DNA of 64,000 bases. It comes from Dictyobacter vulcani (lineage in GTDB: Bacteria; Chloroflexota; Ktedonobacteria; Ktedonobacterales; Ktedonobacteraceae). Below are positions 8,421-17,035 of the stretch, piece after piece. The DNA lies in NCBI RefSeq assembly GCF_008974265.1, contig NZ_BKZW01000002.1:186001-250000 (forward strand), in the 5' to 3' direction. A program made the translations under genes and the position numbers. The notes beneath the pieces were generated by a model. That model worked only from the letters and a program-made list of their open reading frames with translations. It did no database searches and had not been told where the DNA came from. Each line of letters opens with the position of its first letter. Within the stretch, counting starts at the first letter, position 1.

Positions 8421-8675
8421 TTTCCTTCAAGCAATACCTTTTTTCATTACTTTATCAAGCACCAGGAGTGATGAAGTTCCAAACTCAGATCGAATTGGCA
8501 TGAAAAATCGCGCCAAACTCATCTTCAAAGAGCCCATACACATGTTTAGAGTTTATTGCCTGGTGTAATTTGATTATGATCGAATGACATCGAGATAGAC
8601 AGTCACTTATGATATCCAATCACTAGAATAGAGGTACAATGACGTACCTCTCCCTTCTTTTCTCGTATATTTAGA

Positions 8676-8894
8676 TTAGTCCTCTTTATCGTCTGGAACC
8701 TCCTCTATCAGATCGTGAATACTTACTTCCAACGCCTCTGCTAACCTCCTTAGTGTATCTGTGTTCAGCGTGCGGTATGGGTCTCTGAATGTACTCTTGA
8801 CTGTGGTGAACGCGACCTCTGACCTGTGTGAAAGCTTTGTCATGGTCCATCCTTTATTCTCGGCTACTTCCTTTATCCTCAGTCGAATCCTCAT
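8676..8894 (-). CDS. XRE-family helix-turn-helix regulator
   Basis: 72 residues, start MRIRLRIKEVAENKG, stop after EEVPDDKED. Helix-turn-helix segment TMTKLSHRSEVAFTTVKSTF, then LRRLAEALEVSIHDLIEE, typical of compact Cro/C1 proteins. ATG at 8894 is preceded by AGGAG. It is divergent from the small gene at 9128, the same arrangement as 1-164/337. Convergent with 7932-8420. It probably represses the 9128-9853 operon; the signal is unknown. Confidence 0.88.
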   Translation of the reverse strand: MRIRLRIKEVAENKGWTMTKLSHRSEVAFTTVKSTFRDPYRTLNTDTLRRLAEALEVSIHDLIEEVPDDKED

Positions 8895-9052
8895 GTGCTG
8901 CTCTCCTTTGCCTCGATTGTAACAATGGAAGCACGCGCTGGGTATTACCTATTTTAAAGCAGTGTTTTTAAAGTGGTTTTTTATTGTTGGTCTATATACA
9001 CTACTTATTATCGGAGATTTTTTATAAGCGCTAAAATTACACCGCTTAAATA

Positions 9053-9082
9053 TTGACAGTTTTGTGGTTTGCATGGTACGCT
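9053..9082 (+). promoter_or_regulatory. Probable sigma-70 promoter of the 9128-9853 operon
   Basis: A perfect -35 box TTGACA at 9053-9058 is followed after 18 bases by TACGCT at 9077-9082, a fair -10 box. The first start codon is 46 bases downstream, at 9128. The XRE regulator starts 160 bases upstream in the other direction. Confidence 0.5.
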
Positions 9083-9127
9083 CATAAGGGTTACTGAATT
9101 GAAGTTAAATGATGAAAGGAGCATACT

Positions 9128-9340
9128 GTGAGTGAAGTAGCATTATTGCGAAAGAAGATTGAAGATGAATGTAGGGTTCTTAACCTGTACATGAATGAAT
9201 TTCGTGCTACAGCAAGTCATGACGTGATCAATCACCAATTTGAAGCGATTTCCCCACTCCAACAAGAACTAACTGAGATTGTGGGAGAAAAAGAGGCAGC
9301 GAGGATCACTGTTGAAGCCTATATCGGGATTGTGGGGTAA
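9128..9340 (+). CDS. Small conserved protein, MSE/ASH family, copy 2
   Basis: 70 residues from GTG at 9128 with GAAAGGAG upstream. It is a clear paralogue of the 337-549 protein: start MSEVALLRKKIEDEC, centre TASHDVINHQFEAI, end GEKEAARITVEAYIGIVG. Helical, soluble, no known domain. It is followed three bases after its stop by the 169-aa gene, so the two are co-translated. The constant neighbourhood (divergent XRE gene, then small protein, then 169-aa protein) argues for a functional three-gene module. Function unknown. Confidence 0.85.
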   Translation: MSEVALLRKKIEDECRVLNLYMNEFRATASHDVINHQFEAISPLQQELTEIVGEKEAARITVEAYIGIVG

Positions 9341-9343
9341 AGC

Positions 9344-9853
9344 ATGGGTACAGAGAAGAAGTCACCTGCACGCGAAAAGTTTGATGCACGTCCAATGCCT
9401 TTGATGGGGGTGAGAACCACTCTGGAACATGTACGCCGGCATTTATACGATATAGACATATTGAGAGATGCAGAGAGGGCAGGAATCACACCATCAGTGA
9501 TCTACAGTGCTCTCATGATGCAACCAATAGACAAGACGGATGCAGAAAAGATACTGAAGTGGCTATCAAAAAAGCATGAAATTGCACCTGAATTGACGCT
9601 GGCAGATGTCGATATTCCAATCTACGATGACTTTATGATTCTGCATATTATATGTGCAAGTGGTCAGGATGTGGAGAACGATTATCAGCTTGTCTACGCC
9701 AGGGATACCAACCACGCTAGGGTACTGCTGAAGAAATGGATTGAACCCCTCTCCTACACCCACCCCAATATTACCATTAGTGAACAGAAAAGTGGTGTGG
9801 TCATATTTGGAGGGCCACGAATACCAGGATACATTTCCCCCAAGACGAATTAG
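9344..9853 (+). CDS. Hypothetical protein, third member of the XRE / small-protein module
   Basis: 169 residues, ATG three bases after the stop of the small protein, so translation is probably coupled. The middle contains a likely DNA-binding-like helical stretch: ILRDAERAGITPSVIYSALM, then DAEKILKWLSKK, reminiscent of a short helix-turn-helix. The second half alternates strands and helices (DFMILHIICAS, YQLVYARDTNHARVLLKKWI). No domain I can name. Its homologue at 555-1021 has a frameshift at the equivalent of residue 35. A hairpin 17 bases after the stop may end the operon. Confidence 0.78.
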   Translation: MGTEKKSPAREKFDARPMPLMGVRTTLEHVRRHLYDIDILRDAERAGITPSVIYSALMMQPIDKTDAEKILKWLSKKHEIAPELTLADVDIPIYDDFMILHIICASGQDVENDYQLVYARDTNHARVLLKKWIEPLSYTHPNITISEQKSGVVIFGGPRIPGYISPKTN

Positions 9854-9869
9854 CCGAGAAAATTGGTAT

Positions 9870-9898
9870 GCCGGGTGTTGGTAGAACTGATACCCGGC
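9870..9898 (+). terminator. Hairpin downstream of the 9128-9853 operon
   Basis: GCCGGGT at 9870-9876 pairs with ACCCGGC at 9892-9898 across a 15-base loop. There is no clear T-run after it. The place, between convergent genes, fits a terminator. Confidence 0.4.
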
Positions 9899-10043
9899 GT
9901 TCATTCCTCCGAAGAATTACCCTATTTCTCCCAACTCCTCATTAGAGCTGATCGTAGTTATTTCACTCACTGGGAAATGACACTTTCAAGCAACGCATCT
10001 CGTTGTGCAAGCTGTGGAAACGGGCGTCCAAACCCTGGAGTAA

Positions 10044-11219
10044 TTAACTTCTTCTCTTCATAACATAATAGGCAAAAATCACAGTGCAGCATGAAACTGC
10101 GAACGTTCCAGTTGTCATTGCTATGATCTGGATGGATGGGGTGTTGGTGAACAGGTCTTTCTTGAGCCCAAAGGCAAAAAAGTCAACCACCAAAAGGAAG
10201 AGGTAAAGCATGATGGTGTAGCTCAGTGGATAGACAATATGAGGTATGATCCAATCAGTTAAGCTTCCTTTTGTGGCTATGGCCTGGGTTGCAGCGATGC
10301 TGGCATATGGTGGTGGGGTATAGCTTGCCGTTGTTGCAGTCGGTGTGAAGATAGTTTTTTGTGCGGGCTCAGTCGGGGTGATCGATGAGGACCATACCTG
10401 TTCAGTTGAATTGTGTATAGCAGCCCTGAATGCATCCACAAAGCTTTGAATAGAGGGAAAGCGTTCTTTTGGTTCTTTCGCGAGCGCTTTGAAGAGTACC
10501 TGCTCAACTTCTGCTGATAGTGTCGGAATTTGTCCTTTCAAAGATGAAGGTGGTGTAAACATATGCTGTGTGCACACTTCTGTGGGTGAACCTTGAAATG
10601 GTGTTGTACCGCTGATCCATTCATAGATCATAATACCCAGTGCATATTGATCGCTAGCAAAGCATGGTTTTCCTTGTAACTGTTCTGGTGCCATATAAGC
10701 AACCGTCCCAATAGCCTCTTTTGTGCTTTGCTGGGTAGTTGCTTGAATAAGCGCGATACCAAAATCGCTCAAGAGTAGATCGTTGTTTGCTGTAAGTAAG
10801 ATATTATCAGGTTTGATATCACGATGAATCAGTTTGTGATCGTGCGCATACTGAATTGCCGCGCCAAGTTGCGTAACGTAAGCGAGAATAGTTTCTAGTG
10901 TTAATTGTGATCCTCTAGGATGAAGTTGTCGAAGCGTACCATTTGGAGCGTATTCCATCGCTAAATAGGGGATATTCTCAGCAACTCCAAATTCTAGCAC
11001 GCGCACAATATGTGGATGATTGAGCTGAGAAATAAGTTGCGCTTCATGATGGAAATTTTTTATAGCAAGTGTATCTGCTAGCTGTGCATGTAATAATTTA
11101 ATGGCCGCCTGTTTCCGAAGGAAAAGATGCTCTCCTAGATGAACCTCTGCATAACCACCACACCCAATCATCTGATGGATTTTGTAGTTGCCTATTTGTT
11201 GACCAATACTATTGTGCAT
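10044..11219 (-). CDS. Membrane-anchored Ser/Thr protein kinase (Hanks type)
   Basis: 391 residues from ATG at 11219. All kinase signatures are present: glycine loop IGCGGYAEV (18-26), VAIK-equivalent AAIK with Lys41, the catalytic HRDIKPDN, metal-binding DFGIA, and YMAPEQ of the activation segment. After about residue 275 comes a Ser/Thr/Pro-rich linker and two hydrophobic segments near the C-terminus (PLSYTIMLYLFLLVVDFF and MTTGTFAVSCCTVIFAYYV), so the kinase domain should be cytoplasmic and tethered. There is no PASTA or other sensor domain. An in-frame ATG at 11423 overlaps the stop of the upstream HTH gene and has GGAG close by, so a form with 68 extra N-terminal residues is possible. 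Confidence 0.9.
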   Translation of the reverse strand: MHNSIGQQIGNYKIHQMIGCGGYAEVHLGEHLFLRKQAAIKLLHAQLADTLAIKNFHHEAQLISQLNHPHIVRVLEFGVAENIPYLAMEYAPNGTLRQLHPRGSQLTLETILAYVTQLGAAIQYAHDHKLIHRDIKPDNILLTANNDLLLSDFGIALIQATTQQSTKEAIGTVAYMAPEQLQGKPCFASDQYALGIMIYEWISGTTPFQGSPTEVCTQHMFTPPSSLKGQIPTLSAEVEQVLFKALAKEPKERFPSIQSFVDAFRAAIHNSTEQVWSSSITPTEPAQKTIFTPTATTASYTPPPYASIAATQAIATKGSLTDWIIPHIVYPLSYTIMLYLFLLVVDFFAFGLKKDLFTNTPSIQIIAMTTGTFAVSCCTVIFAYYVMKRRS

Positions 11220-11415
11220 TCTCTCAAATCCCTTTCTTGTTTTTCTTATAGTAATCATATTTGGGGTGAATATGCAAGACCTGGCGACCTTTTCATACAT
11301 TGATATTTGAGAAAAGAATGAACTTTCTATAAGAGAGTACGCTGTTTGTTGAGGATCGCTGATTGAACATGCTAGAGGACATGGCTGATCGCGTTGATAG
11401 TTGATATAGATGCCC

Positions 11416-11646
11416 CTAATCATGTGTCTCCTGGGCTAAAAGCCAGACACGTAACGAGGTGACGTTCACACGAATACAACGCCCAAGATGAATGGTAGGA
11501 AGACCTTGTTTGATCAGCGTATAGACATGTGCACGCGAAATATGTAGTTGTTGTGCTACCTCGGGAATAGTGAGGAGCATAGCCGCCTCTGGACGTTTCT
11601 CTGAACTATTTTTTGTTGATTCCTGATAAGAATAAAAATGTGACAT
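11416..11646 (-). CDS. Excisionase-type (HTH_17) DNA-binding protein
   Basis: 76 residues. The core MLLTIPEVAQQLHISRAHVY, then TLIKQGLPTIHLGRCIRVN, is the MerR-like winged helix seen in excisionases and small regulators; the R-V-x-x-x-x-L-x-x-W-L end is also typical. The first 22 residues are low-complexity; an internal ATG at 11580 with AGAGG upstream may be the true start. The 3' end overlaps the longest reading frame of the kinase by eight bases, so the two are probably one operon. It might regulate the kinase or act as a recombination directionality factor for the integrase at 13990; neither is shown. Confidence 0.8.
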   Translation of the reverse strand: MSHFYSYQESTKNSSEKRPEAAMLLTIPEVAQQLHISRAHVYTLIKQGLPTIHLGRCIRVNVTSLRVWLLAQETHD

Positions 11647-11742
11647 AAAGGCAGTATTTCGCTTTCATCTTGCGCAACTATCTATTCTCGTGTTTCATCA
11701 ATGCTATAAGCCTAGCATGATTGTGTGGAGGAAACATTCACC

Positions 11743-11972
11743 ATGATGAAGTCAGAGACGTTTTATGATCTTGCCTCATGGTTGATACCGTTGGAAAATC
11801 CTCAACCAGCTATGCAAGGACAGATGGTTCAAATAGAATAGGAGAAAATAGGCGACTCCTTTTCCGATTAGAAGAGGAGTTCTTTCGCAGGAATGAACCC
11901 ATTCTCCAGGTGGTGCAAATAGTGGGGCGACGTCGCGTGCATTTTCTTGTAAGAAAGGTTACTTATTTATGA
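11743..11972 (+). pseudogene. Small gene split by a frameshift
   Basis: GGAGGAAACATTCACC leads to ATG at 11743, giving MMKSETFYDLASWLIPLENP and a stop at 11839 after 32 codons. A second frame, open across 11780-11972, carries a compact, well-formed tail: NRRLLFRLEEEFFRRNEPIL, then QVVQIVGRRRVHFLVRKVTYL up to position 11972. The strong ribosome site belongs to the first frame and the protein-like end to the other, so a single-base indel near 11835-11850 is the simplest reading. The joined product would be about 75 residues. Its stop overlaps the start of the next broken gene (ATGA). Family unknown. Confidence 0.5.
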
Positions 11973-12373
11973 CAGCGCTTGAAGAGTGTCTTGTTTCTCT
12001 CGGAGATAGTGCCAATGTACTCTCTATGAAAGAAATTAGTGATATGAGAGAAAAGTTTTGGCATGTGATTCCAATAACCAGGTGAGGAAGAATTGATTGG
12101 ACGAAAATAGAAAAGAAAATCAAGATATCGTCAATACAAGAACTTTCATCTTTTTCAAGAAATTGGATAAGAGAGCTGAATTCTCCTGCCTTCATCATGT
12201 GGGATGAATTTACGCTCCCTATTGTTCAATGTTCATCACTAAGCAAGCTTTTTGAACAGCTAGAAGATGTTCTTATCGTGAGTTTCGATATATGGGTATT
12301 TTCCTTTGCGGAAAAATATGTCATTGAATTTTATCATGAAGGAGATATTACAATAGGTATTATTGATGAATAG
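11969..12373 (+). pseudogene. Hypothetical gene interrupted by an in-frame TGA
   Basis: ATG at 11969 overlaps the preceding stop and reads MTALEECLVSLGDSANVLSM, then MREKFWHVIPITR, and meets TGA at 12083. The same frame continues for 95 codons without another stop to TAG at 12371, with protein-like sequence (GRIDWTKIEKKIKI, FIMWDEFTLPIVQCSS, EKYVIEFYHEGDITIGIIDE). A tryptophan codon TGG mutated to TGA is a natural explanation. The intact protein would be about 134 residues, acidic and soluble, of the size and style of toxin-immunity proteins, though no family is recognised. Readthrough cannot be excluded. Confidence 0.55.
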
Positions 12374-12431
12374 ATGCCCCGTTTCATGAAACATCTTCTT
12401 CGCGATTTTCGGATAGTTTTTAGCATAGTTT

Positions 12432-13286
12432 TTAACCATAAATGGTATCTTGGTCCACTTGAGCCATGGCAATCACATTACGAATAGCTTGCACAACCAG
12501 TTCAGGTTCATCATGGTGAATATAGTGACCACTGTGTTGCGCGACCATCTGGGTACTTTGGGAGGAAAGTGATAAGAGGCATTGCTGTCCTTCCTGCCAG
12601 GCATGATCAAGTTTTGCGGCGAGTTCACGAGGAAACCCTGGAAATCCATTCATAAGCATCTCTATCCAGGTCTCTGAAGTGTGTGTTACTACGACAAGAG
12701 GTATTGTTCCTAATGAAGGAATAGAACGTACCTGCATCGCACTGGCTACCGGGTCAATTCCTTCTGGATTTTTTGTCTCCTGCGTTTCTTGTTTGAGGAC
12801 TGCTCGTATCTCATGGAGTCCCTGGTTCTCACCTGGTTCTTCTGGAGGCAGTTGTCCAACCAAATCAAAGTCGGGATGAGCGGAATCAATGAGCACGATC
12901 CCCAGTACCTCATCTGGATATTGGCTTGCATATAAGCGAGCATTGAAACCACCAAACGAATGTCCAACCAGGACGTAGGGACTGGGAAGCCCAGCCTGTT
13001 TTAACAATGTGTGCAATTCGTTCACAATGGTTTGACTGTTACGAGGAAGTGGACCGGACTCGCTCTGGCCGATTCCTGCCCGATCATAGCTACAGACACG
13101 GCTAAATTGTGAGATGTTCTCTTGTACCTGGTACCAGACCTCGCTGGTATCTCCCATTCCTGCGTCTAGCACAACAGTAGGGCTTCCACTGCCAGAGCAG
13201 AAGGCCGCAAGATGATAGCCTCCCACATCAACAAATGTTGTAGGAAAAGTAGATTCTTCCTCGCTATGCATATTCCAGTACTCCAT
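12432..13286 (-). CDS. Alpha/beta-hydrolase
   Basis: 284 residues from ATG at 13286, chosen because AGAGG lies ten bases upstream; a longer frame to 13460 adds a hydrophobic stretch that could be a membrane anchor. Features: oxyanion region and strand VVLDAGMGDTSEVWYQ, YDRAGIGQSE loop, nucleophile elbow GHSFGG, strand IVLIDSAHPDF, and a late catalytic His in SGHYIHHDEPELV. This is the classic Ser-His-Asp hydrolase plan; likely substrates are esters or amides, unknown here. Monocistronic, with an AT-rich spacer on each side. It lies between a broken gene pair and a fragment on the same strand. Confidence 0.88.
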   Translation of the reverse strand: MEYWNMHSEEESTFPTTFVDVGGYHLAAFCSGSGSPTVVLDAGMGDTSEVWYQVQENISQFSRVCSYDRAGIGQSESGPLPRNSQTIVNELHTLLKQAGLPSPYVLVGHSFGGFNARLYASQYPDEVLGIVLIDSAHPDFDLVGQLPPEEPGENQGLHEIRAVLKQETQETKNPEGIDPVASAMQVRSIPSLGTIPLVVVTHTSETWIEMLMNGFPGFPRELAAKLDHAWQEGQQCLLSLSSQSTQMVAQHSGHYIHHDEPELVVQAIRNVIAMAQVDQDTIYG

Positions 13287-13602
13287 GATATCGTAACCTC
13301 TATTTATCTTCCTTGATACTCTATGGCAAGCAGAGATTGAAATGACTATGAATAATATTTGTTCGGCAAAAATGAGAGCAGCCAGATGCAGAGCCTGCAT
13401 GGGAATCTCTCCGCTCCAGGCCTGATGTCTTCCCGGACATAGTATAGCGCCTGACAACACGTTGCCATTGGACTGTACTTAGTAATACGAGCGTAGCGAA
13501 GGTTTGTCACTTCAACGAGATTACAGGTATAGTGTCTTCCTAGAGCTATTGTTATCTATGGTCGCTACATGCTCTCGACAAGGACGGGAGCGGCATTTAT
13601 AC

Positions 13603-13935
13603 TCATAGTGTTATTGTGTGGTTTTGGTTCTTTTTTGCAAGAACCGCCATGGTAATGCTGTCCTGTTTATCAGGAATGAGTGAGACCATGTTTCGCATTC
13701 TTTGGTGTGCAAAGGATGGTAGATTGGTCTCTACGGCTGTGAGTTGCTCCAGCAATCGACCCAAAGGGTAATGGTCCTGTAGTGCGTCTGGGTTATGTGA
13801 TTCTTTTCCTTTTGAGATGAAAGACAGCGCTGTTTTTTCTCCTATTGTGGGGATATAAACAGCAATGACAAGAAAATGAGCGTCTCGGAGTGCCTCATCA
13901 CTTGTATCACACGCAAAAGCTTCGCAACGTAAGTC
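13603..13935 (-). pseudogene. 5'-truncated fragment, related to 28900-29199
   Basis: An open stretch of about 110 codons ends at 13603 and has no start codon before a stop at 13936. It reads DLRCEAFACDTSDEALRDAH, LVIAVYIPTIGEKTALSF, PLGRLLEQLTAVETNLPSF and so on. The last block resembles RLGRSQEELTGVETILLF in the minus-strand remnant at 28900-29199. The fragment is cut off just before the integrase gene at 13990, so the element that carried the integrase may have truncated it. Function unknown. Confidence 0.45.
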
Positions 13936-13989
13936 TTAACATGGGTATTATCTTCGTATAGTTTTGTTTGGATTAAAGGACAGTTACTT

Positions 13990-14868
13990 ATGGGCAATCG
14001 CCGCGGCATTATCTTTGAGGCGATCACGCGTCTGGATGCGATGATGATGGCTGGCGAGAGTCGTTTTCTGGCCAAATCGGCGGCACGTCAGGCTGGAGAG
14101 ACGTTTTGGACGTTCTCGACCCAGACGATTCACTCGCATCGTACCCGGCAGGCATATCAGCAACATGTGCTCCATTTTATTAACTGGGCACGTGATAGTC
14201 ATGCGATCAATCGCTTGTTGCACCTGGATGAGCAGGCTGAAGCCCTGGTTGCTCAGTATTTGATGGAACGGGTCGCGGTTCAGAAGAGTCCATATACAAT
14301 CCAGGCAGAGCGAGCGGCTTTACGTCTCTTTTTCCAGCAACGTGATCTGGCTGAAACAGTGCATATTCCTCCGAGGCGGCGGCAGGATATCCAGCGATCC
14401 CGTGTGGAAACCAGACAAGATCGGCATTTTCAACCTGCACATTGGCAGGACACGATTGCTTTTCTCCGTGCCTGTGGACTTCGCCGAGAGGAAGCCACGG
14501 CACTCTTTGTGCGCGAAGTGTATTGGCGAAGCCAGGAGCGTCTGGTTGTCTATGTGCGTAACGGAAAAGGAGGCCAATCCCGTGAAGTATGGGTGCTTCC
14601 TGGTCATGAGCAGGCCGTCTGGTCATTAGTCGCTGGACGCCGACAAGACGACCATGTTTTTTCGCGCCTGCCCAAGAATATGGATATCCACAGCTATCGA
14701 CGTGAATATGCCCAGTCCCTTTACCTCTATCTTGCTCCCACTTATCAACTGCCACCATCAACAGGTCGGCTGAAGAGCGATGCGTATGATCGCCATGCCG
14801 CCATGACCGTCTCTGAACAATTGGGCCATCACCGTATCGATGTCGTGCTACGCCACTATCTACGCTAA
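13990..14868 (+). CDS. Tyrosine recombinase / integrase
   Basis: 292 residues. The N-terminal SAM-like core-binding domain spans roughly 45-125 (SHRTRQAYQQHVLHFINWA). In the catalytic domain I see Arg165 in CGLRREEA, Lys193 in RNGKGG, the H-x-x-R pair HSYR (234-237), the second histidine in LGHHRID (about 280) and Tyr290 near the end. All catalytic residues are therefore present and the protein is likely active in site-specific integration or excision. No attachment repeats could be identified by eye. A decayed homologue lies at 7552-7737. The last 27 codons are very similar between the two. Confidence 0.9.
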   Translation: MGNRRGIIFEAITRLDAMMMAGESRFLAKSAARQAGETFWTFSTQTIHSHRTRQAYQQHVLHFINWARDSHAINRLLHLDEQAEALVAQYLMERVAVQKSPYTIQAERAALRLFFQQRDLAETVHIPPRRRQDIQRSRVETRQDRHFQPAHWQDTIAFLRACGLRREEATALFVREVYWRSQERLVVYVRNGKGGQSREVWVLPGHEQAVWSLVAGRRQDDHVFSRLPKNMDIHSYRREYAQSLYLYLAPTYQLPPSTGRLKSDAYDRHAAMTVSEQLGHHRIDVVLRHYLR

Positions 14869-14986
14869 CGATTGTTATATTTTGTTTGATCTTAGAGTAA
14901 TCATTAGTTTGATTCGTGTGATTAAAAACAACGCTGATAGCTAGTTGTTCCTGTTATTATTGAGCACTATAAAAACGATAGTCTAG

Positions 14987-16084
14987 TCAATCATAGCGTA
15001 GCACTTCTAAAGGCGATTTTTGTATAGATTTCCAGATAGTAATGATGACAGTTATTATTACAACAATAATTGTGCCTCCTATCAAACTAGGAATGATGAA
15101 CCAAGGCAAAGAAAAACTCGCGTGAAATGCGTAAGTATCTAGTAAATTTACCACTAATGTTGTTGGGAGTGTTGCTAACAAGGAACCAATCATTGCGACA
15201 AAACTATTTTCAAGCAAAATTATGTATGCGATATGTTTTCCAGTATATCCTAATGCTTTAAAAATACCTATTTCTCGTCGCCTTTCAAGCATAGCTAGTG
15301 CCACAGCATTCATAATCATTGATAATGCAGCAAGTAACATTAAAGCTGCGAGAGAGACGAGAAGTGCTACTGCAGAATTAAAATATTTTTCTGTTAAATC
15401 AATAATGCTTGCTGCATTTACGAAAGTAGCCTGTGGAGACAGCAGGGTTATGGTATATAAGACTTGGTCTGAAGTTGCAGGGTCTACGTCTAAATAAAAA
15501 AGTGTAGACATGTTCGATGGGATAAGTAATTTCGAAGCGAGAGTATCAGGAGCCATAATAGCTCCCTGATTAAATGTTGTTGAAGGCATAAAAACACCTA
15601 CTATATGCGCTTCTACTTCCTGGTGTTTATTTAAACTCTCTAGTTTAATTGTGTCCCCAGCAGCAAGAAGTTGAGGAGATGCACGTGTCAGATTTATGTT
15701 AATAAGTATATTTGTTGAGTACTCATCTTCTGCATTTAAATTTCTTCCACTTGAGATGTGGATTATTCTTTCATCAGGGAGATCATTTTTTTTAACATGA
15801 AAACTTTCAAGAGAAAGAGAAACATTATGAGCTTGAGATCCTGAGTATTGAGAAACAGAGTTCTCATTGGGCTTACCTTTTAACAAGACAGGACCATAAG
15901 AATGTTGTTCAGTTTTTTTAGTGTTTACTCCGGGAAAATATTGTAGCTTCTTTTCAAGAATTGCTGTGTCTTTTTCGCGATGGGAAAGACAGGCTTCTGT
16001 GACGTCTCTACGCGAGTGAATCACCAATACAGGGCACATTTGTTTCGAGATGACCTGAAAGCTCTTGTCCGCTATAGAATTCAT
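14987..16084 (-). pseudogene. FtsX/MacB-like ABC permease, 5'-truncated
   Basis: 365 open codons encode the C-terminal part of an FtsX-family permease: an extracytoplasmic MacB_PCD-like region (ILININLTRASPQLLAAGD, EAHIVGVFMP) and the last three membrane segments, including AVALAMLERRREIGIFKALG, the hallmark cytoplasmic loop, and the end PLEVLRYD. The first membrane helix is missing. The residues before about position 70 look unlike the family, and the only start has a misplaced ribosome site. The gene is transcribed in the same direction as the lanthipeptide genes and may once have been its immunity or export permease. It is cut exactly where the gene desert begins. Confidence 0.7.
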
Positions 16085-16871
16085 TCTCCGAGAGCATAGT
16101 GTATAACCATGTTAGTCATTACATTAACTTAATGTTATATTCAGCACGTCCTAGAGTGCACAAGCGACATAGAATTTAGGTGTCATTAGGTGTTCTATGC
16201 AAGTAACCATAGCGAGACGGTTCACTAGTGTTTTCTCGTAAGTTAGGAAATCGTTTCGATGAGTGAGACAATTACTCTCTGAGTGCAAAGAAAATGCAGA
16301 GGCCATAAGGCGTCAAAGCACAATACATCTGCAGCTTGCAAAATCACATATAATATATGGATAGATGGTTAAAATAAGAAGGAAACGATGTGCCCTTCCG
16401 AAAGACTGCATTCTATCTGAGACTCAAAGACACAAATATAGAGACACGGCTATTGATTTTGGTCAGATTAATAGCGAGAAGAAAGTGCCACGAACATCAA
16501 AACATATATAGGAAGCCTGGATAGGGAAAGAAACTCCGGCGGCTTTTACTTCGCTAAGTGAGATGGGCTTTAATAGGTCTGAGTTTGTACGCTGTTTCAT
16601 CCTCAAATAGAGCCCAAGTGCCATGACTTCGAGATTGGATTATTAATACCTGGAGGAGGAAATAAAAGGGTAATTTAATTACATTAATTCTGATATATTC
16701 CTATCAAAGCATGGTGAGCGACTTGCAATTCAATGATGGTACAAAGTTCACGTTTTTGTATTATGAGACCGGAGGTTTCCGACTTTTTAGAATAAGGAGA
16801 AGTAGAAGAAAGAAGAAAAGATAGTATACGCAAGACCACAGTGAATTAGAATAACAAAGTAAGGTTTGTTC

Positions 16872-16885
16872 TTGGCGATTAGCGT
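16872..16885 (+). repeat. 14-bp direct repeat, copy 1 (partner at 20506-20519)
   Basis: TTGGCGATTAGCGT is identical at 16872-16885 and 20506-20519, same orientation, near both ends of the gene desert. It may be chance or a remnant of an insertion or recombination event. Confidence 0.4.
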
Positions 16886-16918
16886 GGACTGCACGATCAC
16901 TTCATAAGCGGCTGTCGA

Positions 16919-17035
16919 GAACCGGATATAATTCACGTGGGAAGAATTTATGCACGGTTCGAATAGCGTTGAGCGGCGCCCGCTCTCAGGCGCCGGGTGT
17001 CACGAGCGCGGAACGCCTAGGAACTGCTCTTAGGC
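16919..17035 (+). other. Cluster of three hairpins in a GC-rich patch; possible structured RNA remnant
   Basis: Hairpin 1 (16919-16960): GAACCG pairs with CGGTTC, and inside it ATAATTC with GAATTTAT, leaving symmetric internal loops. Hairpin 2 (16966-17016): GCGTT/AACGC enclosing the self-complementary GGCGCC repeated at 16975 and 16989. Hairpin 3 (17015-17035): GCCTA/TAGGC. Hairpin 1 loosely recalls a group II intron domain V, but there is no catalytic triad in place and no reverse transcriptase nearby, so I do not call an intron. Confidence 0.3.

Noticed and set aside
11416..11646. Directionality factor for the integrase at 13990
   Set aside because: The fold fits, but the gene is 2.3 kb away, on the other strand and overlaps the kinase frame, so a link to the integrase is not supported by the sequence.
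16919..16960. Group II intron domain V
   Set aside because: The stem pattern is only loosely similar, the conserved catalytic triad and bulge are not in place, and no reverse transcriptase or 5' intron end is visible.
16951..16968. tRNA or tmRNA (a GGTTCGAAT T-loop-like word)
   Set aside because: No acceptor, D or anticodon arms can be folded around it, and there is no CCA or matching acceptor stem.
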